NCBI GenBank assembly: GCA_045538015.1
Contig: JAZSQO010000079.1
Coordinates: 1-8,204 of the forward strand
Source: SIG598 sp045538015
Lineage (GTDB): Bacteria; Bacillota; Clostridia; Oscillospirales; Acutalibacteraceae
DNA: 8,204 nucleotides
Reading direction: 5' to 3'
Shown: piece by piece, positions 1 to 6,492 of the stretch
How positions within the stretch are numbered: position 1 is the stretch's first letter
How the letters are laid out: each line of letters opens with the position of its first letter
Made by a program: the position numbers and the translations under genes
The notes under the pieces: model-generated
Seen by the model: the letters and a program-made list of their open reading frames with translations, nothing else
Database searches by the model: none
What the model was told of the DNA's origin: nothing

Positions 1-38
1 TCCGACTTTCGCAAGGTCAGCGGCGGATTTGTTTTTGG

Positions 39-359
39 CTAACTGTCGTATTCAAAGAACGCGTCGTTTTCATAATAAAACACGAAGGCGGCGAACAGCT
101 CCTCCGCCGTGCAGTTCCGGTTCTGCTCCCTCAGGTTGGCGGCGATGCTTTGTATATCGGCCACGCTCAGCACGCATTCCAGACCCTTTTCCACCGCGGC
201 CTGAGGGTCGTCCTCGTCGTCGGCAAGGTCGTCCAGATCAAAAAGAAAGCAGTCCGAAGCAAGCGACCATTCTTCTCCCCGGCGCATATAGAGATGCTCG
301 TTCCACGGAAAGGCTTCCGCGTCCCATAATAATTCTTTCAGGCTGACTTTCTTATCCAT
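39..359 (-). CDS. Small acidic protein of unknown function (possibly DUF7716-like)
   Basis: A complete 106-residue frame from ATG (359-357) to TAG (41-39). No function is recognised. The protein is strongly acidic, with an aspartate-rich stretch (LDDLADDEDD, about residues 41-50), a 'FPWNEHLYM' segment near residue 17 and an aromatic C-terminus (FVFYYENDAFFEYD). There is no signal peptide or membrane segment, so it is probably cytosolic. From memory the layout resembles short DUF7716-type proteins that also start with a KELL..FPWN region and end in FYYENDAF; I hold this loosely. The start is supported by a GGGGAGG Shine-Dalgarno lying in the last codons of the upstream pseudouridine synthase gene, 4 bases before the ATG. 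One base separates that gene's stop from this start, so translational coupling and a shared transcript are likely. The 38 bases beyond its stop show no clear terminator. That it is a real gene is fairly sure; its role is unknown. Confidence 0.75.
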   Translation of the reverse strand: MDKKVSLKELLWDAEAFPWNEHLYMRRGEEWSLASDCFLFDLDDLADDEDDPQAAVEKGLECVLSVADIQSIAANLREQNRNCTAEELFAAFVFYYENDAFFEYDS

Positions 360-360
360 G

Positions 361-1377
361 CTACCTCCCCAGCACTCTTTTCAGTGCCTCTCTGTCCACC
401 GGCTTCACATCGGGCGCGGCAGCAAACTGGGCGGCAAAGTCCACGGAAGCGATGCGTACCTCTTTGCCCTTGAGATAACCCAGCACGCCGGAATCGGTGG
501 TGAAGCTGAAGCGCAATTTATAGGAGCAGAGCACCTGCTTGCTGTGTCCGGCTCCCTTGTTCTGCTTGTTGGTGCCGTATTTGCCGTCGCCCAGCAGAGG
601 ATGACCCACGGAGGCAAGATGGGCGCGGATCTGGTGGGTGCGGCCGGTGAGCAGCTCCACCTCCAGCAGGCTCAGTCCCGGACGGCGGGCAAGGGTGGTG
701 TATCTGGTCAGAATGGTCTTGGCGCCGCTGTCCCGGCTGTCCACTATGTACACCCGGCTCTGGGCTTCGTTCTTTTCAAGATAGCCCTTGAGGGTGCCGC
801 TGTCCGGCTTGATGTGGCCGTGGACGATGGTGAGATAATATTTGTCTATCTCCCGGGTCTTTATCTTGTCGTTGAGCACGCGCAGAGACGCGGCGTTCTT
901 GGCGGCTATGACCAGTCCGGCGGTGTTGCGGTCGATGCGGTTGGCAAGGGCGGGAGCAAAGCTCTGCTCGTCCTTTGGGTCGTATTCGCCCTTTTCGTAT
1001 AGATAGCGCTGGATGCGGTCGATGAGGGTGTCGGCCTGCCACTGCTCGTCGGAATGGACCAGCAGCCCCTGAGGCTTATCCACGATGATGATGTTCTCGT
1101 CCTCGTACACCACGCTCAGCGCCCGGCCGGCACGCATGAAGGACGGCCTTTCGTCGGCGGCTCTGGCCGGAGCGAGGGCATCGTCGGGCAGGTAGATATC
1201 CAGCACATCGCCCTCGCTGAGCCGGGTGGAGATCTCACACCGCTTGCGGTTGAGCTTGATGTCCTTCTGGCGGATGGCCTTGTACATCATGGACTGAGGC
1301 AGCGAGGGAAAGGCCTTCTGCAAAAATTTATCCAGCCGCTGGCCGGCGTCGTTTTTCTTTATCGTTACGGAAACCAC
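361..1377 (-). CDS. RluA-family rRNA/tRNA pseudouridine synthase with S4 domain
   Basis: A 338-residue protein of the RluA/RluC/RluD family, which isomerises specific uridines in rRNA (or tRNA) to pseudouridine in the cytosol. An N-terminal S4 RNA-binding domain (about residues 3-64, starting VTIKKNDAGQRLDKFL) is followed by the catalytic domain. That domain has motif I 'NIIIVDKPQGLLVHSDE' (about 95-111), motif II 'NRIDRNTAGL' with the catalytic Asp149, and motif III 'TGRTHQIRAHL' (244-254). Asn replaces the usual His before R-I/L-D. I chose the GTG at 1377-1375 because GGAGG lies 8 bases upstream (1390-1386) and the S4 domain begins directly after it. An upstream ATG at 1518 would add 47 unconserved residues encoded by the control region. 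The paralogue (RluC, RluD or other) cannot be decided from motifs, so no symbol is given. It is divergent from ctsR and may share its operator region. Confidence 0.92.
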   Translation of the reverse strand: MVSVTIKKNDAGQRLDKFLQKAFPSLPQSMMYKAIRQKDIKLNRKRCEISTRLSEGDVLDIYLPDDALAPARAADERPSFMRAGRALSVVYEDENIIIVDKPQGLLVHSDEQWQADTLIDRIQRYLYEKGEYDPKDEQSFAPALANRIDRNTAGLVIAAKNAASLRVLNDKIKTREIDKYYLTIVHGHIKPDSGTLKGYLEKNEAQSRVYIVDSRDSGAKTILTRYTTLARRPGLSLLEVELLTGRTHQIRAHLASVGHPLLGDGKYGTNKQNKGAGHSKQVLCSYKLRFSFTTDSGVLGYLKGKEVRIASVDFAAQFAAAPDVKPVDREALKRVLGR

Positions 1378-1406
1378 TGATAAAACCTCCGCTTTTGATA
1401 ATGTAT

Positions 1407-1435
1407 ATGATACTCCATCCCGCCGCCGAATGCAA
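1407..1435 (-). promoter_or_regulatory. Candidate proximal promoter for the pseudouridine synthase gene
   Basis: On the minus strand TTGCAT (1435-1430) is followed after exactly 17 bases by TATCAT (1412-1407). Transcription would begin near 1400 and give a leader of about 22 bases carrying the GGAGG ribosome site at 1390-1386. The -10 box matches five of six consensus positions, but the -35 box is weaker (TTG core only). It lies outside the CtsR heptads, so this promoter would not obviously be repressed by CtsR. It competes with the distal candidate at 1496-1524. Confidence 0.4.
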
Positions 1436-1464
1436 CGAAATAAAAAAATTATGTAAAAATCAAA

Positions 1465-1487
1465 TTTGACCTTGACTTTCTTTGACC
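1465..1487 (-). promoter_or_regulatory. CtsR operator, left arm (heptads read on minus strand)
   Basis: Read on the minus strand this contains GGTCAAA (1487-1481), a 3-base gap, then AGTCAAG (1477-1471): one mismatch to the known CtsR box RGTCAAA-NAN-RGTCAAA. A further GGTCAAA (1471-1465) shares one base with the second heptad. The site covers the -35 box of the ctsR promoter. Confidence 0.85.
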
Positions 1488-1500
1488 TTGGTGATATTAT
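1472..1500 (+). promoter_or_regulatory. SigA-type promoter of the ctsR-mcsA-mcsB-clpC operon
   Basis: TTGACT (1472-1477) and TATTAT (1495-1500) are separated by 17 bases, each matching five of six consensus positions. Transcription is expected to start around 1507, leaving a leader of about 53 bases before the ctsR ATG. The -35 box is embedded in a CtsR heptad and the likely start site lies at the beginning of the next heptad array, so bound CtsR would block polymerase from both sides. No similar promoter or heptad is visible in the 57-base gap before clpC, so clpC appears to depend on this one. Confidence 0.8.
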
Positions 1501-1524
1501 AAGGTCAAGAAAAGTCAAAGTTAA
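1496..1524 (-). promoter_or_regulatory. Candidate distal divergent promoter overlapping the ctsR promoter
   Basis: On the minus strand a perfect TATAAT (1501-1496) lies 17 bases from TTAACT (1524-1519, four of six -35 matches). The -10 box overlaps the plus-strand -10 of ctsR almost base for base, because TATTAT and TATAAT are read from the same AT-rich step. Both its -35 and its downstream region lie inside CtsR heptads, so if active it should be CtsR-repressed. The leader to the GTG at 1377 would be about 110 bases. Confidence 0.45.
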
Positions 1525-1545
1525 TCAAAGTCAAACTTAGTCGAA
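1503..1545 (+). promoter_or_regulatory. CtsR operator, right arm (tandem heptads in the ctsR leader)
   Basis: Heptads GGTCAAG (1503-1509), AGTCAAA (1513-1519) and AATCAAA (1523-1529) follow each other at the 10-base period of the CtsR box. AGTCAAA (1529-1535) and AGTCGAA (1539-1545) form a second, phase-shifted pair with the same 3-base gap. The best single box is 1503-1519, with one mismatch to RGTCAAA-NAN-RGTCAAA. The array fills the expected start site and leader, ending at the ctsR Shine-Dalgarno. Confidence 0.85.
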
Positions 1546-1559
1546 GAGGAGTGAAGGCC

Positions 1560-2009
1560 ATGAATCTGAGTGAGCTTGTGGCTCAGGCCATCATGGAAAT
1601 GCTGGACGAGTCGGGCGGCGCGGCGGATATTCAGCGCAACGAGCTGGCCGCCAGTCTGGGCTGCGTTCCCAGCCAGATAAATTATGTTATAACCTCCCGC
1701 TTTACTCCCGAGCGGGGCTACACCGTGGAAAGCCGCAGAGGCGGCGGCGGATACATCCGCATAACCCGGGTGCGCATGGGCGGCCACGCCGCTGTGATGC
1801 ACGTGGTCAACAGTGTAGGCAGCGAGCTTGACCAGAAGACCGCTCAGGCGCTGGCCAACGACCTTGCCGCCGGAGGAGTGATACCGGTGGCGGTGGCCCG
1901 GGTGATACTGGCCGCCTGCGCCGACAGCTGCTACCGGGATATCACGCCCGAGCAGCGGGACAAGGTGCGCGCCGCGGTTTTCAAGCAGATGATGATAAAT
2001 TCGGTTTGA
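1560..2009 (+). CDS. ctsR: CtsR, class III heat-shock transcriptional repressor
   Basis: A 149-residue protein, close to the usual length of about 150. CtsR is a dimeric winged-helix repressor of clp and mcs genes that releases DNA on heat stress and is handed to McsA/McsB/ClpC. The N-terminal DNA-binding domain has the family signature: ADIQRNELA (22-30), GCVPSQINYVITSRF (34-48) and the glycine-rich wing RRGGGGYIRI (59-68), whose arginine next to the glycines (Arg60 here) is the thermosensing position known from Geobacillus. The helical C-terminal domain (about 80-149) carries dimerisation and adaptor contacts. I chose ATG 1560 because AGGAG at 1547-1551 lies 8 bases upstream. An in-frame GTG at 1551 begins within that ribosome site and is unlikely. 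It is the first gene of the operon and is preceded by an array of its own operators, so it is autoregulated. mcsA follows after 22 bases. Confidence 0.97.
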   Translation: MNLSELVAQAIMEMLDESGGAADIQRNELAASLGCVPSQINYVITSRFTPERGYTVESRRGGGGYIRITRVRMGGHAAVMHVVNSVGSELDQKTAQALANDLAAGGVIPVAVARVILAACADSCYRDITPEQRDKVRAAVFKQMMINSV

Positions 2010-2031
2010 CCGACAAGGAGGTAACGAGAAT

Positions 2032-2631
2032 ATGAAATGTCAGAATTGCGGAATCAATGATGTCACCGTACACCTGCGCCAGAGCATCAACGGCCAGACC
2101 AGCGAGTACGCCCTCTGCTCCGAATGCGCCGAAAAGCTGGGCGTGGGCGGAATGTTCGCCGACTTCGGCTCCTTTGGCAGCTTCGGCGGCATGAATCTTT
2201 TTGAAGGCTTCCCCTTCGGCGGCTCGGTCTTCTCTCCCCTGCTCAGCGGAATGCTGGGAGGCCACGCCGCCAAGACCCTCCCTCAGACCAGACGCTGCGC
2301 CACCTGCGGCTCCAGCTTTGAGGACATCACCAAGCGGGGCAAGGCCGGATGCGCCGACTGCTACGACCTTTTCGCCGACCGGCTGGCTCCTTCCATCGAC
2401 CGGATGCACAACGGCGCCCGCCACGTGGGCAAGCTGCCCGGCAAGGCCGCTCAGGCTCCCGCCCCGGCTCCCAAGGCCGCGCCCGCCGAAGCAAAGGAGA
2501 GCAAACCGGCCGCTCCCCAGCCGGACACCATCGAGGTTCTTCGCGCAAAGCTGAAGGACGCCATTGCCAAGGAAGAATACGAGCAGGCCGCCGTACTGCG
2601 CGACCGCATTAAGGAGATGGAAAACAAATGA
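2032..2631 (+). CDS. mcsA: McsA, zinc-binding activator/adaptor of the McsB arginine kinase
   Basis: A 199-residue protein. In the known system McsA binds McsB, activates its kinase activity and helps deliver substrates to ClpC. Two zinc-knuckle modules are visible: Cys3/Cys6 with Cys29/Cys32 (KCQNCG ... LCSECAEKLG), and Cys89/Cys92 with Cys107/Cys110 (CATC ... CADC). A Gly/Phe-rich linker (about 39-80) joins them. An Ala/Pro-rich stretch (about 139-165) leads to a C-terminal UVR motif (166-199, DTIEVLRAKLKDAIAKEEYE), the helical hairpin also seen in UvrB and in the ClpC middle domain. The start has AAGGAGG at 2015-2021, 10 bases upstream. Its stop overlaps the mcsB start by 4 bases (ATGA), which implies coupled translation and matches the need for a McsA-McsB complex. 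All eight cysteines are present, so it should be functional. Confidence 0.95.
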   Translation: MKCQNCGINDVTVHLRQSINGQTSEYALCSECAEKLGVGGMFADFGSFGSFGGMNLFEGFPFGGSVFSPLLSGMLGGHAAKTLPQTRRCATCGSSFEDITKRGKAGCADCYDLFADRLAPSIDRMHNGARHVGKLPGKAAQAPAPAPKAAPAEAKESKPAAPQPDTIEVLRAKLKDAIAKEEYEQAAVLRDRIKEMENK

Positions 2632-3659
2632 GCGCACAGAGCAAAAAATGGTATCAGCTCAACGGTGCCGACGCCGATGTGGTGCTGAGCACCCGGGTGC
2701 GGCTGGCGAGAAATCTGAAGGGCTATCCCTTCCCCTGCGCCATGGACGACGAGGCTCGCGCCAAGGTCAGCAGGCTGGTGCGGGACGCCGTGGAAAACGG
2801 CGGCTCGGCCATCGGCGGACGCTTTTCCTATATCGACCTTTCCTGTCTGAGCAAGGGCGAGCTGGTCTCCCTCGTGGAGCGCCACCTCATCAGCCCGGAG
2901 TTCGCCGGAAATCCCAAGGGACGCTCCATGATGCTCCTTGACGACGAGTCGGTCAGCCTGATGATCTGCGAGGAGGATCACCTCCGGCTGCAGGTTCTGG
3001 AGGCCGGTCTGGCTCTTGAGAAGGCCTTTGACATGGCCGACAAGCTGGACACCCTCCTCTCCGAGCGGCTGAGCTTTGCCGCCAGCGAGCAATACGGCTA
3101 CCTCCCCGCCTGCCCCACCAACCTCGGCACCGCCATGCGCGCCTCGGTGATGGTTCACCTGCCCGCCATGGAGCGCACCGGCGCTCTGCGTTCCCTCAGC
3201 GCCAGCATCGCCAAGCTGGGACTGACCATCCGGGGAATGTACGGCGAGGGCAGCGGCTCCAAGGGCGCCATCTACCAGATATCCAATCAGGAGACACTGG
3301 GCGTGACCGAACGGGGCACCATCGAAAAGCTCAGCGGCATCATCGCTCAGGTCATCAAGCTGGAGCGTGACGCCCGGGAAAAGCTCCTCGCCCAACCCGC
3401 CGAGCAGGACAGAGTATGGCGCTCCCTCGGCCTGCTGCGCACCGCCCGGATGATAAGCAGCGAGGAATTCGTGGAGCTTTATTCCCAGCTGCGGCTGGGC
3501 GTTTCCAGCGGTCAGATCCAGGGCGTCTCCCTCGATACCCTCAGCGAGCTGTTCGCCAAGGCTCAGCCCGCCACCATGATGCAGGAATCCGGCCGGGCCA
3601 TGACTCCCGTGGAAAGGGACAGCTACCGCGCCCAGATGGTGCGGGATATACTGGGCTGA
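2628..3659 (+). CDS. mcsB: McsB, protein arginine kinase
   Basis: A 343-residue phosphagen-kinase-fold enzyme that phosphorylates arginine side chains on damaged or regulatory proteins, marking them for ClpC-ClpP; it also acts on CtsR. Visible motifs are the ATP-binding STRVRLARNL (21-30), the acidic-loop signature CEEDHLRLQ (115-122), CPTNLGTAMRASV (162-174, the NLGT loop with the conserved Cys162), and YGEGSGSKGAIYQISNQE (205-222), whose Glu207 corresponds to the essential Glu212 of Bacillus. The C-terminal helical part (about 235-343) matches the pArg-responsive domain of the family and ends in RDSYRAQMVRDIL. The residue before EEDH is cysteine rather than the common asparagine. The start overlaps the mcsA stop by 4 bases, with AAGGAG 11 bases upstream inside mcsA. 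The length is slightly below that of the Bacillus protein but no domain is missing. Confidence 0.96.
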   Translation: MSAQSKKWYQLNGADADVVLSTRVRLARNLKGYPFPCAMDDEARAKVSRLVRDAVENGGSAIGGRFSYIDLSCLSKGELVSLVERHLISPEFAGNPKGRSMMLLDDESVSLMICEEDHLRLQVLEAGLALEKAFDMADKLDTLLSERLSFAASEQYGYLPACPTNLGTAMRASVMVHLPAMERTGALRSLSASIAKLGLTIRGMYGEGSGSKGAIYQISNQETLGVTERGTIEKLSGIIAQVIKLERDAREKLLAQPAEQDRVWRSLGLLRTARMISSEEFVELYSQLRLGVSSGQIQGVSLDTLSELFAKAQPATMMQESGRAMTPVERDSYRAQMVRDILG

Positions 3660-3716
3660 GAGAAGAATAATAACAGATACAGCAACCGCCTATCACGAAA
3701 GGGTGAATGATATTAC

Positions 3717-6245
3717 ATGATGTACAGCTTCAGTGATTTTACTCCCAAGGCCAACGGCGCCATGAACGCCGCTCTGACCACCGCCGGTCAGTACGGCCAC
3801 ACCTTTGTGGGCACCGAGCATATCCTCGTCGGTCTGCTCAGTCAGGAGGACAGCGTGGCCGCTCAGGTGCTCAACCGGAACGGTGTCACCTTTGAGGCCA
3901 TCGACGGCAAGCTCACCGCCTCCCACGGCAAGGGCTTCCCCTCTGCCCTCAATCCCAATGATTTCACTCCCCGCAGCAAGCGGATAATCCACAACGCCAC
4001 CGCTCAGGCCGCTCAGCTGGGCCACGACTACATCGGCACCGAGCACCTGCTCCTTGCCCTGCTGGCCGACAGCGACAGCTACGCCGTGCGCTTCATCGCC
4101 GAGACCGGCGCCGATCCCGATGCCCTGCGCCGGGAGATAATGGATATTCTGGGCACCAACGGTCTTTCCGAGGACAGCGCCGATGTGACCTCCGAGGATA
4201 TTTCCTCCATGAACAATCCCGTCAAGAATAATCCTCTGGCCAGTCTCTTCGGCTTCGGCGCTCCCAAGCAGCCCTCTGCCTCCAAGTCGGGCGGCGCCTC
4301 CAAGACCAAGACCCTCGACCAGTTCGGCACCGACCTGACCGCCTCCGCCAGAAAGGGCGAGATCGACCCGGTCATCGGCCGCCAGACCGAGATCGACCGT
4401 GTCATCCAGATACTCTCCCGCCGCACCAAGAACAATCCCTGCCTCATCGGCGAGCCGGGCGTGGGCAAAACAGCCATCGCCGAGGGACTTGCCCTCAAGA
4501 TAGCTCAGGGCGAGGTTCCCGACGAGCTGCGGGACAAGCGCATTTTCTCCCTCGACCTGACCGGCATGATCGCCGGCACCAAGTACCGGGGCGACTTTGA
4601 GGAGCGCATCAAGGCGGCCATCGACGAGGTCAGCGCCGCCGGAAACATCATCCTCTTCATCGTCGAGCTGCACACCATCATCGGTGCCGGCTCCGCCGCG
4701 GGCGCCGCCGACGCCGCCAACATCCTCAAGCCCCAGCTGGCTCGAGGCAAGTTTCAGGTCATCGGCGCCACCACCATCGACGAATACCGCAAGCACATCG
4801 AAAAGGACGCCGCCCTCGAGCGCCGCTTCCAGCCGGTCACCGTGGGCGAGCCCAGCGAGGAGGAGGCCGTGCTCATCCTCAAGGGTCTGCGCGACCGCTA
4901 CGAGGCTCACCATAAGGTAAAGATCAGCGACGAGGCCATCGAGGCCGCCGTCAAGCTGTCCGCCCGATATATAGCCGACCGCTATCTGCCCGACAAGGCC
5001 ATCGACCTCATTGACGAGTCGGCCTCCCGGGTGCGTCTCAGCCGCCAGACCGAGCCCGACGACATCCGGGAGCTGGAGGCAAGGGTCAAGTCTTTGGCCG
5101 GCCAGAAGGACGAAGCAGTCACCGCCCAGCAGTATGGGCGCGCCGCCGCCCTGCGGGACGAGGAGCGCAAGGCCCGGGAGGAGCTGGACAAGCGCCGCGC
5201 CGAATGGAAGGACAGCGCCTCCCGCTCCCGAGCCGACCTGACCACCGAGGACATCGCCGACGTGGTGTCCCAGTGGACGGGCATCCCGGTCACCCAGCTG
5301 ACCAAGGAGGAAAGCGAGCGTATGCTGCAGATGGAGGGTCTGCTCCACCAGCGCATCGTGGGTCAGGACGAGGCCGTGAAGGCCGTGTCCAAGGCCATCC
5401 GCCGGGGCCGTGTGGGTCTGAAGGATCCCAAGCGTCCCATCGGCTCCTTTATCTTCCTCGGCCCCACCGGCGTGGGCAAGACCGAGCTGTGCAAGGCTCT
5501 GGCCGAGGCCATGTTCGGCGACGAGAACGCCATGATACGCCTTGATATGTCCGAATTCATGGAGAAGCACACCACCTCCAAGCTCATCGGCTCTCCTCCG
5601 GGCTATGTTGGCTACGACGAGGGCGGCCAGCTGACCGAGAAGATCCGCCGCAAGCCCTACTCCGTGGTGCTGCTGGACGAGATCGAAAAGGCTCATCCCG
5701 ATGTGTTCAATGTGCTCCTGCAGGTGCTGGAGGACGGCCACATCACCGACTCTCAGGGCCGCCGGGTCAGCTTCAAGAACACCATTATCATCATGACCTC
5801 CAATGTGGGCGCTCACCTGCTCACCGAGCGTAAAAAGGCGCTGGGCTTCGGCTCCGAGGCCCCCGGCGACTACGGCGGCAAGGAGGCCGTGCTGGACGAG
5901 CTGAAAAAGACCTTCCGCCCCGAGTTCCTCAACCGAGTGGACGACATCATCGTCTTTGACAAGCTGACCGACCAGAACATCCGCCTCATCGCCGGCAATA
6001 TGCTCAAGGGTCTTGCCGCGCGCATGAGCGCCATGGGCATCGGCCTCGAGATCGCCGAGGGCGTGGACGAAGCCATCGCCAGGGTGGGCTTCGACGAGGT
6101 GTACGGCGCCCGTCCCCTGCGCAGAGCCATCCAGTCCCGCATCGAGGATCCTCTCTCCGAGGCTATTCTCGAGGGCCGCTTCGCTCCCGGAGACACGGTG
6201 GTCTGCCGCACCGACGGCGAGGGATTTACCTTTGAGAAGAAGTAA
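3717..6245 (+). CDS. clpC: ClpC, Hsp100 AAA+ unfoldase with Walker B variant in D1
   Basis: An 842-residue ATP-driven unfoldase that feeds proteins to ClpP. The N-domain double repeat (about 5-145) includes GTEHILVGLL and GTEHLLLALL. A longer than usual linker (about 146-198) follows. D1 has Walker A GEPGVGKT (245-252), pore-loop Tyr290 in KYRG and ERRFQPV (arginines 369-370). The UVR-like middle domain (about 450-500) has Tyr473 and ALRDEE. D2 has Walker A GPTGVGKT (582-589), Walker B VVLLDEIEKAH with Asp654/Glu655, GYVG pore loop (629-632), arginine finger Arg740 and sensor 2 GARPLRR (797-803). The loop LGFG (709-712) is the likely ClpP contact. The oddity is the D1 Walker B, which reads ILFIVELHT: Val316 (codon GTC, 4662-4664) instead of Asp. 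AAAGGGTGA, 10 bases upstream, supports ATG 3717. It is the last gene of the operon, 57 bases after mcsB with no separate promoter seen. Confidence 0.97.
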   Translation: MMYSFSDFTPKANGAMNAALTTAGQYGHTFVGTEHILVGLLSQEDSVAAQVLNRNGVTFEAIDGKLTASHGKGFPSALNPNDFTPRSKRIIHNATAQAAQLGHDYIGTEHLLLALLADSDSYAVRFIAETGADPDALRREIMDILGTNGLSEDSADVTSEDISSMNNPVKNNPLASLFGFGAPKQPSASKSGGASKTKTLDQFGTDLTASARKGEIDPVIGRQTEIDRVIQILSRRTKNNPCLIGEPGVGKTAIAEGLALKIAQGEVPDELRDKRIFSLDLTGMIAGTKYRGDFEERIKAAIDEVSAAGNIILFIVELHTIIGAGSAAGAADAANILKPQLARGKFQVIGATTIDEYRKHIEKDAALERRFQPVTVGEPSEEEAVLILKGLRDRYEAHHKVKISDEAIEAAVKLSARYIADRYLPDKAIDLIDESASRVRLSRQTEPDDIRELEARVKSLAGQKDEAVTAQQYGRAAALRDEERKAREELDKRRAEWKDSASRSRADLTTEDIADVVSQWTGIPVTQLTKEESERMLQMEGLLHQRIVGQDEAVKAVSKAIRRGRVGLKDPKRPIGSFIFLGPTGVGKTELCKALAEAMFGDENAMIRLDMSEFMEKHTTSKLIGSPPGYVGYDEGGQLTEKIRRKPYSVVLLDEIEKAHPDVFNVLLQVLEDGHITDSQGRRVSFKNTIIIMTSNVGAHLLTERKKALGFGSEAPGDYGGKEAVLDELKKTFRPEFLNRVDDIIVFDKLTDQNIRLIAGNMLKGLAARMSAMGIGLEIAEGVDEAIARVGFDEVYGARPLRRAIQSRIEDPLSEAILEGRFAPGDTVVCRTDGEGFTFEKK

Positions 6246-6263
6246 TTTCTGACCGAACGCAGC

Positions 6264-6295
6264 AAAGGGCTGCCGCACAAACGCGGCAGCCCTTT
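6264..6295 (+). terminator. Hairpin terminator of the ctsR-clpC operon
   Basis: AAAGGGCTGCCGC (6264-6276) and GCGGCAGCCCTTT (6283-6295) form a perfect 13-bp stem with a 6-base loop, starting 19 bases after the clpC stop. The trailing T-run is short (CCCTTTGT), but the stem is very GC-rich and begins with A's pairing to T's. It is placed to end the heat-shock transcript. Confidence 0.85.
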
Positions 6296-6444
6296 GTAGC
6301 GCGAATGATTATCGTCTGACAGTATTTATGATGTTGACCCGAGCCTCCACAACCAGCTCATCGGCCATTCTCACGGAGCGGAAAGCTGTCAAAGCCAACC
6401 GATCACGCCATCCAACGCATAAATTTTATTTTCCGCGCCCATTA

Positions 6445-6461
6445 TATGACAAGCTGTCATA
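6445..6461. promoter_or_regulatory. Upstream palindrome, likely operator of the XRE regulator (O1)
   Basis: TATGACA-AGC-TGTCATA is a perfect inverted repeat with 7-bp arms and a 3-base centre at 6453. Its 6-bp core arms (ATGACA/TGTCAT) are identical to those of the palindrome at 6478-6492. A further TTGTCA at 6463-6468 pairs with TGACAA at 6447-6452. The site precedes a small XRE regulator, which by the usual logic of that family would bind here. Confidence 0.7.
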
Positions 6462-6477
6462 ATTGTCAAGTTAAAAT

Positions 6478-6492
6478 ATGACACAATGTCAT
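6478..6492. promoter_or_regulatory. Downstream palindrome, likely operator of the XRE regulator (O2)
   Basis: ATGACA-CAA-TGTCAT has the same 6-bp arms as the palindrome at 6445-6461. Its centre (6485) is 32 bases downstream, about three helical turns, so two dimers would sit on the same DNA face. It ends two bases before the AGGTGA ribosome site, so a bound protein would block transcription start or early elongation. A TAAAAT (6472-6477) between the two palindromes could be the -10 box, but no well-spaced -35 is evident. Confidence 0.7.

Noticed and set aside
1378..1518. N-terminal extension of the pseudouridine synthase to an ATG at 1518
   Set aside because: The extra 47 residues are encoded by the promoter/operator region, have no ribosome site and do not fit the family; the GTG at 1377 has a well-spaced GGAGG and starts right at the S4 domain.
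3660..3716. Possible separate promoter or CtsR site in front of clpC
   Set aside because: The 57-base gap is somewhat AT-rich but has no RGTCAAA heptad and no convincing -35/-10 pair; only a Shine-Dalgarno is seen.
3693..6278. An 861-codon open frame on the minus strand covering all of clpC
   Set aside because: It mirrors the codon bias of clpC (GC-rich third positions suppress stops in this antisense frame), shows no recognisable domain, and is overlain by a clear ClpC. Several shorter antisense frames over ctsR, mcsA and mcsB have the same explanation.
6309..6425. A short minus-strand open stretch of about 38 codons after clpC ending ...MADELVVEARVNIINTVRR
   Set aside because: It is bounded by stops, its only ATG (6368-6366) gives 19 residues with no ribosome site, and I cannot link it to any family. 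It could be a gene remnant, but the evidence is too thin.
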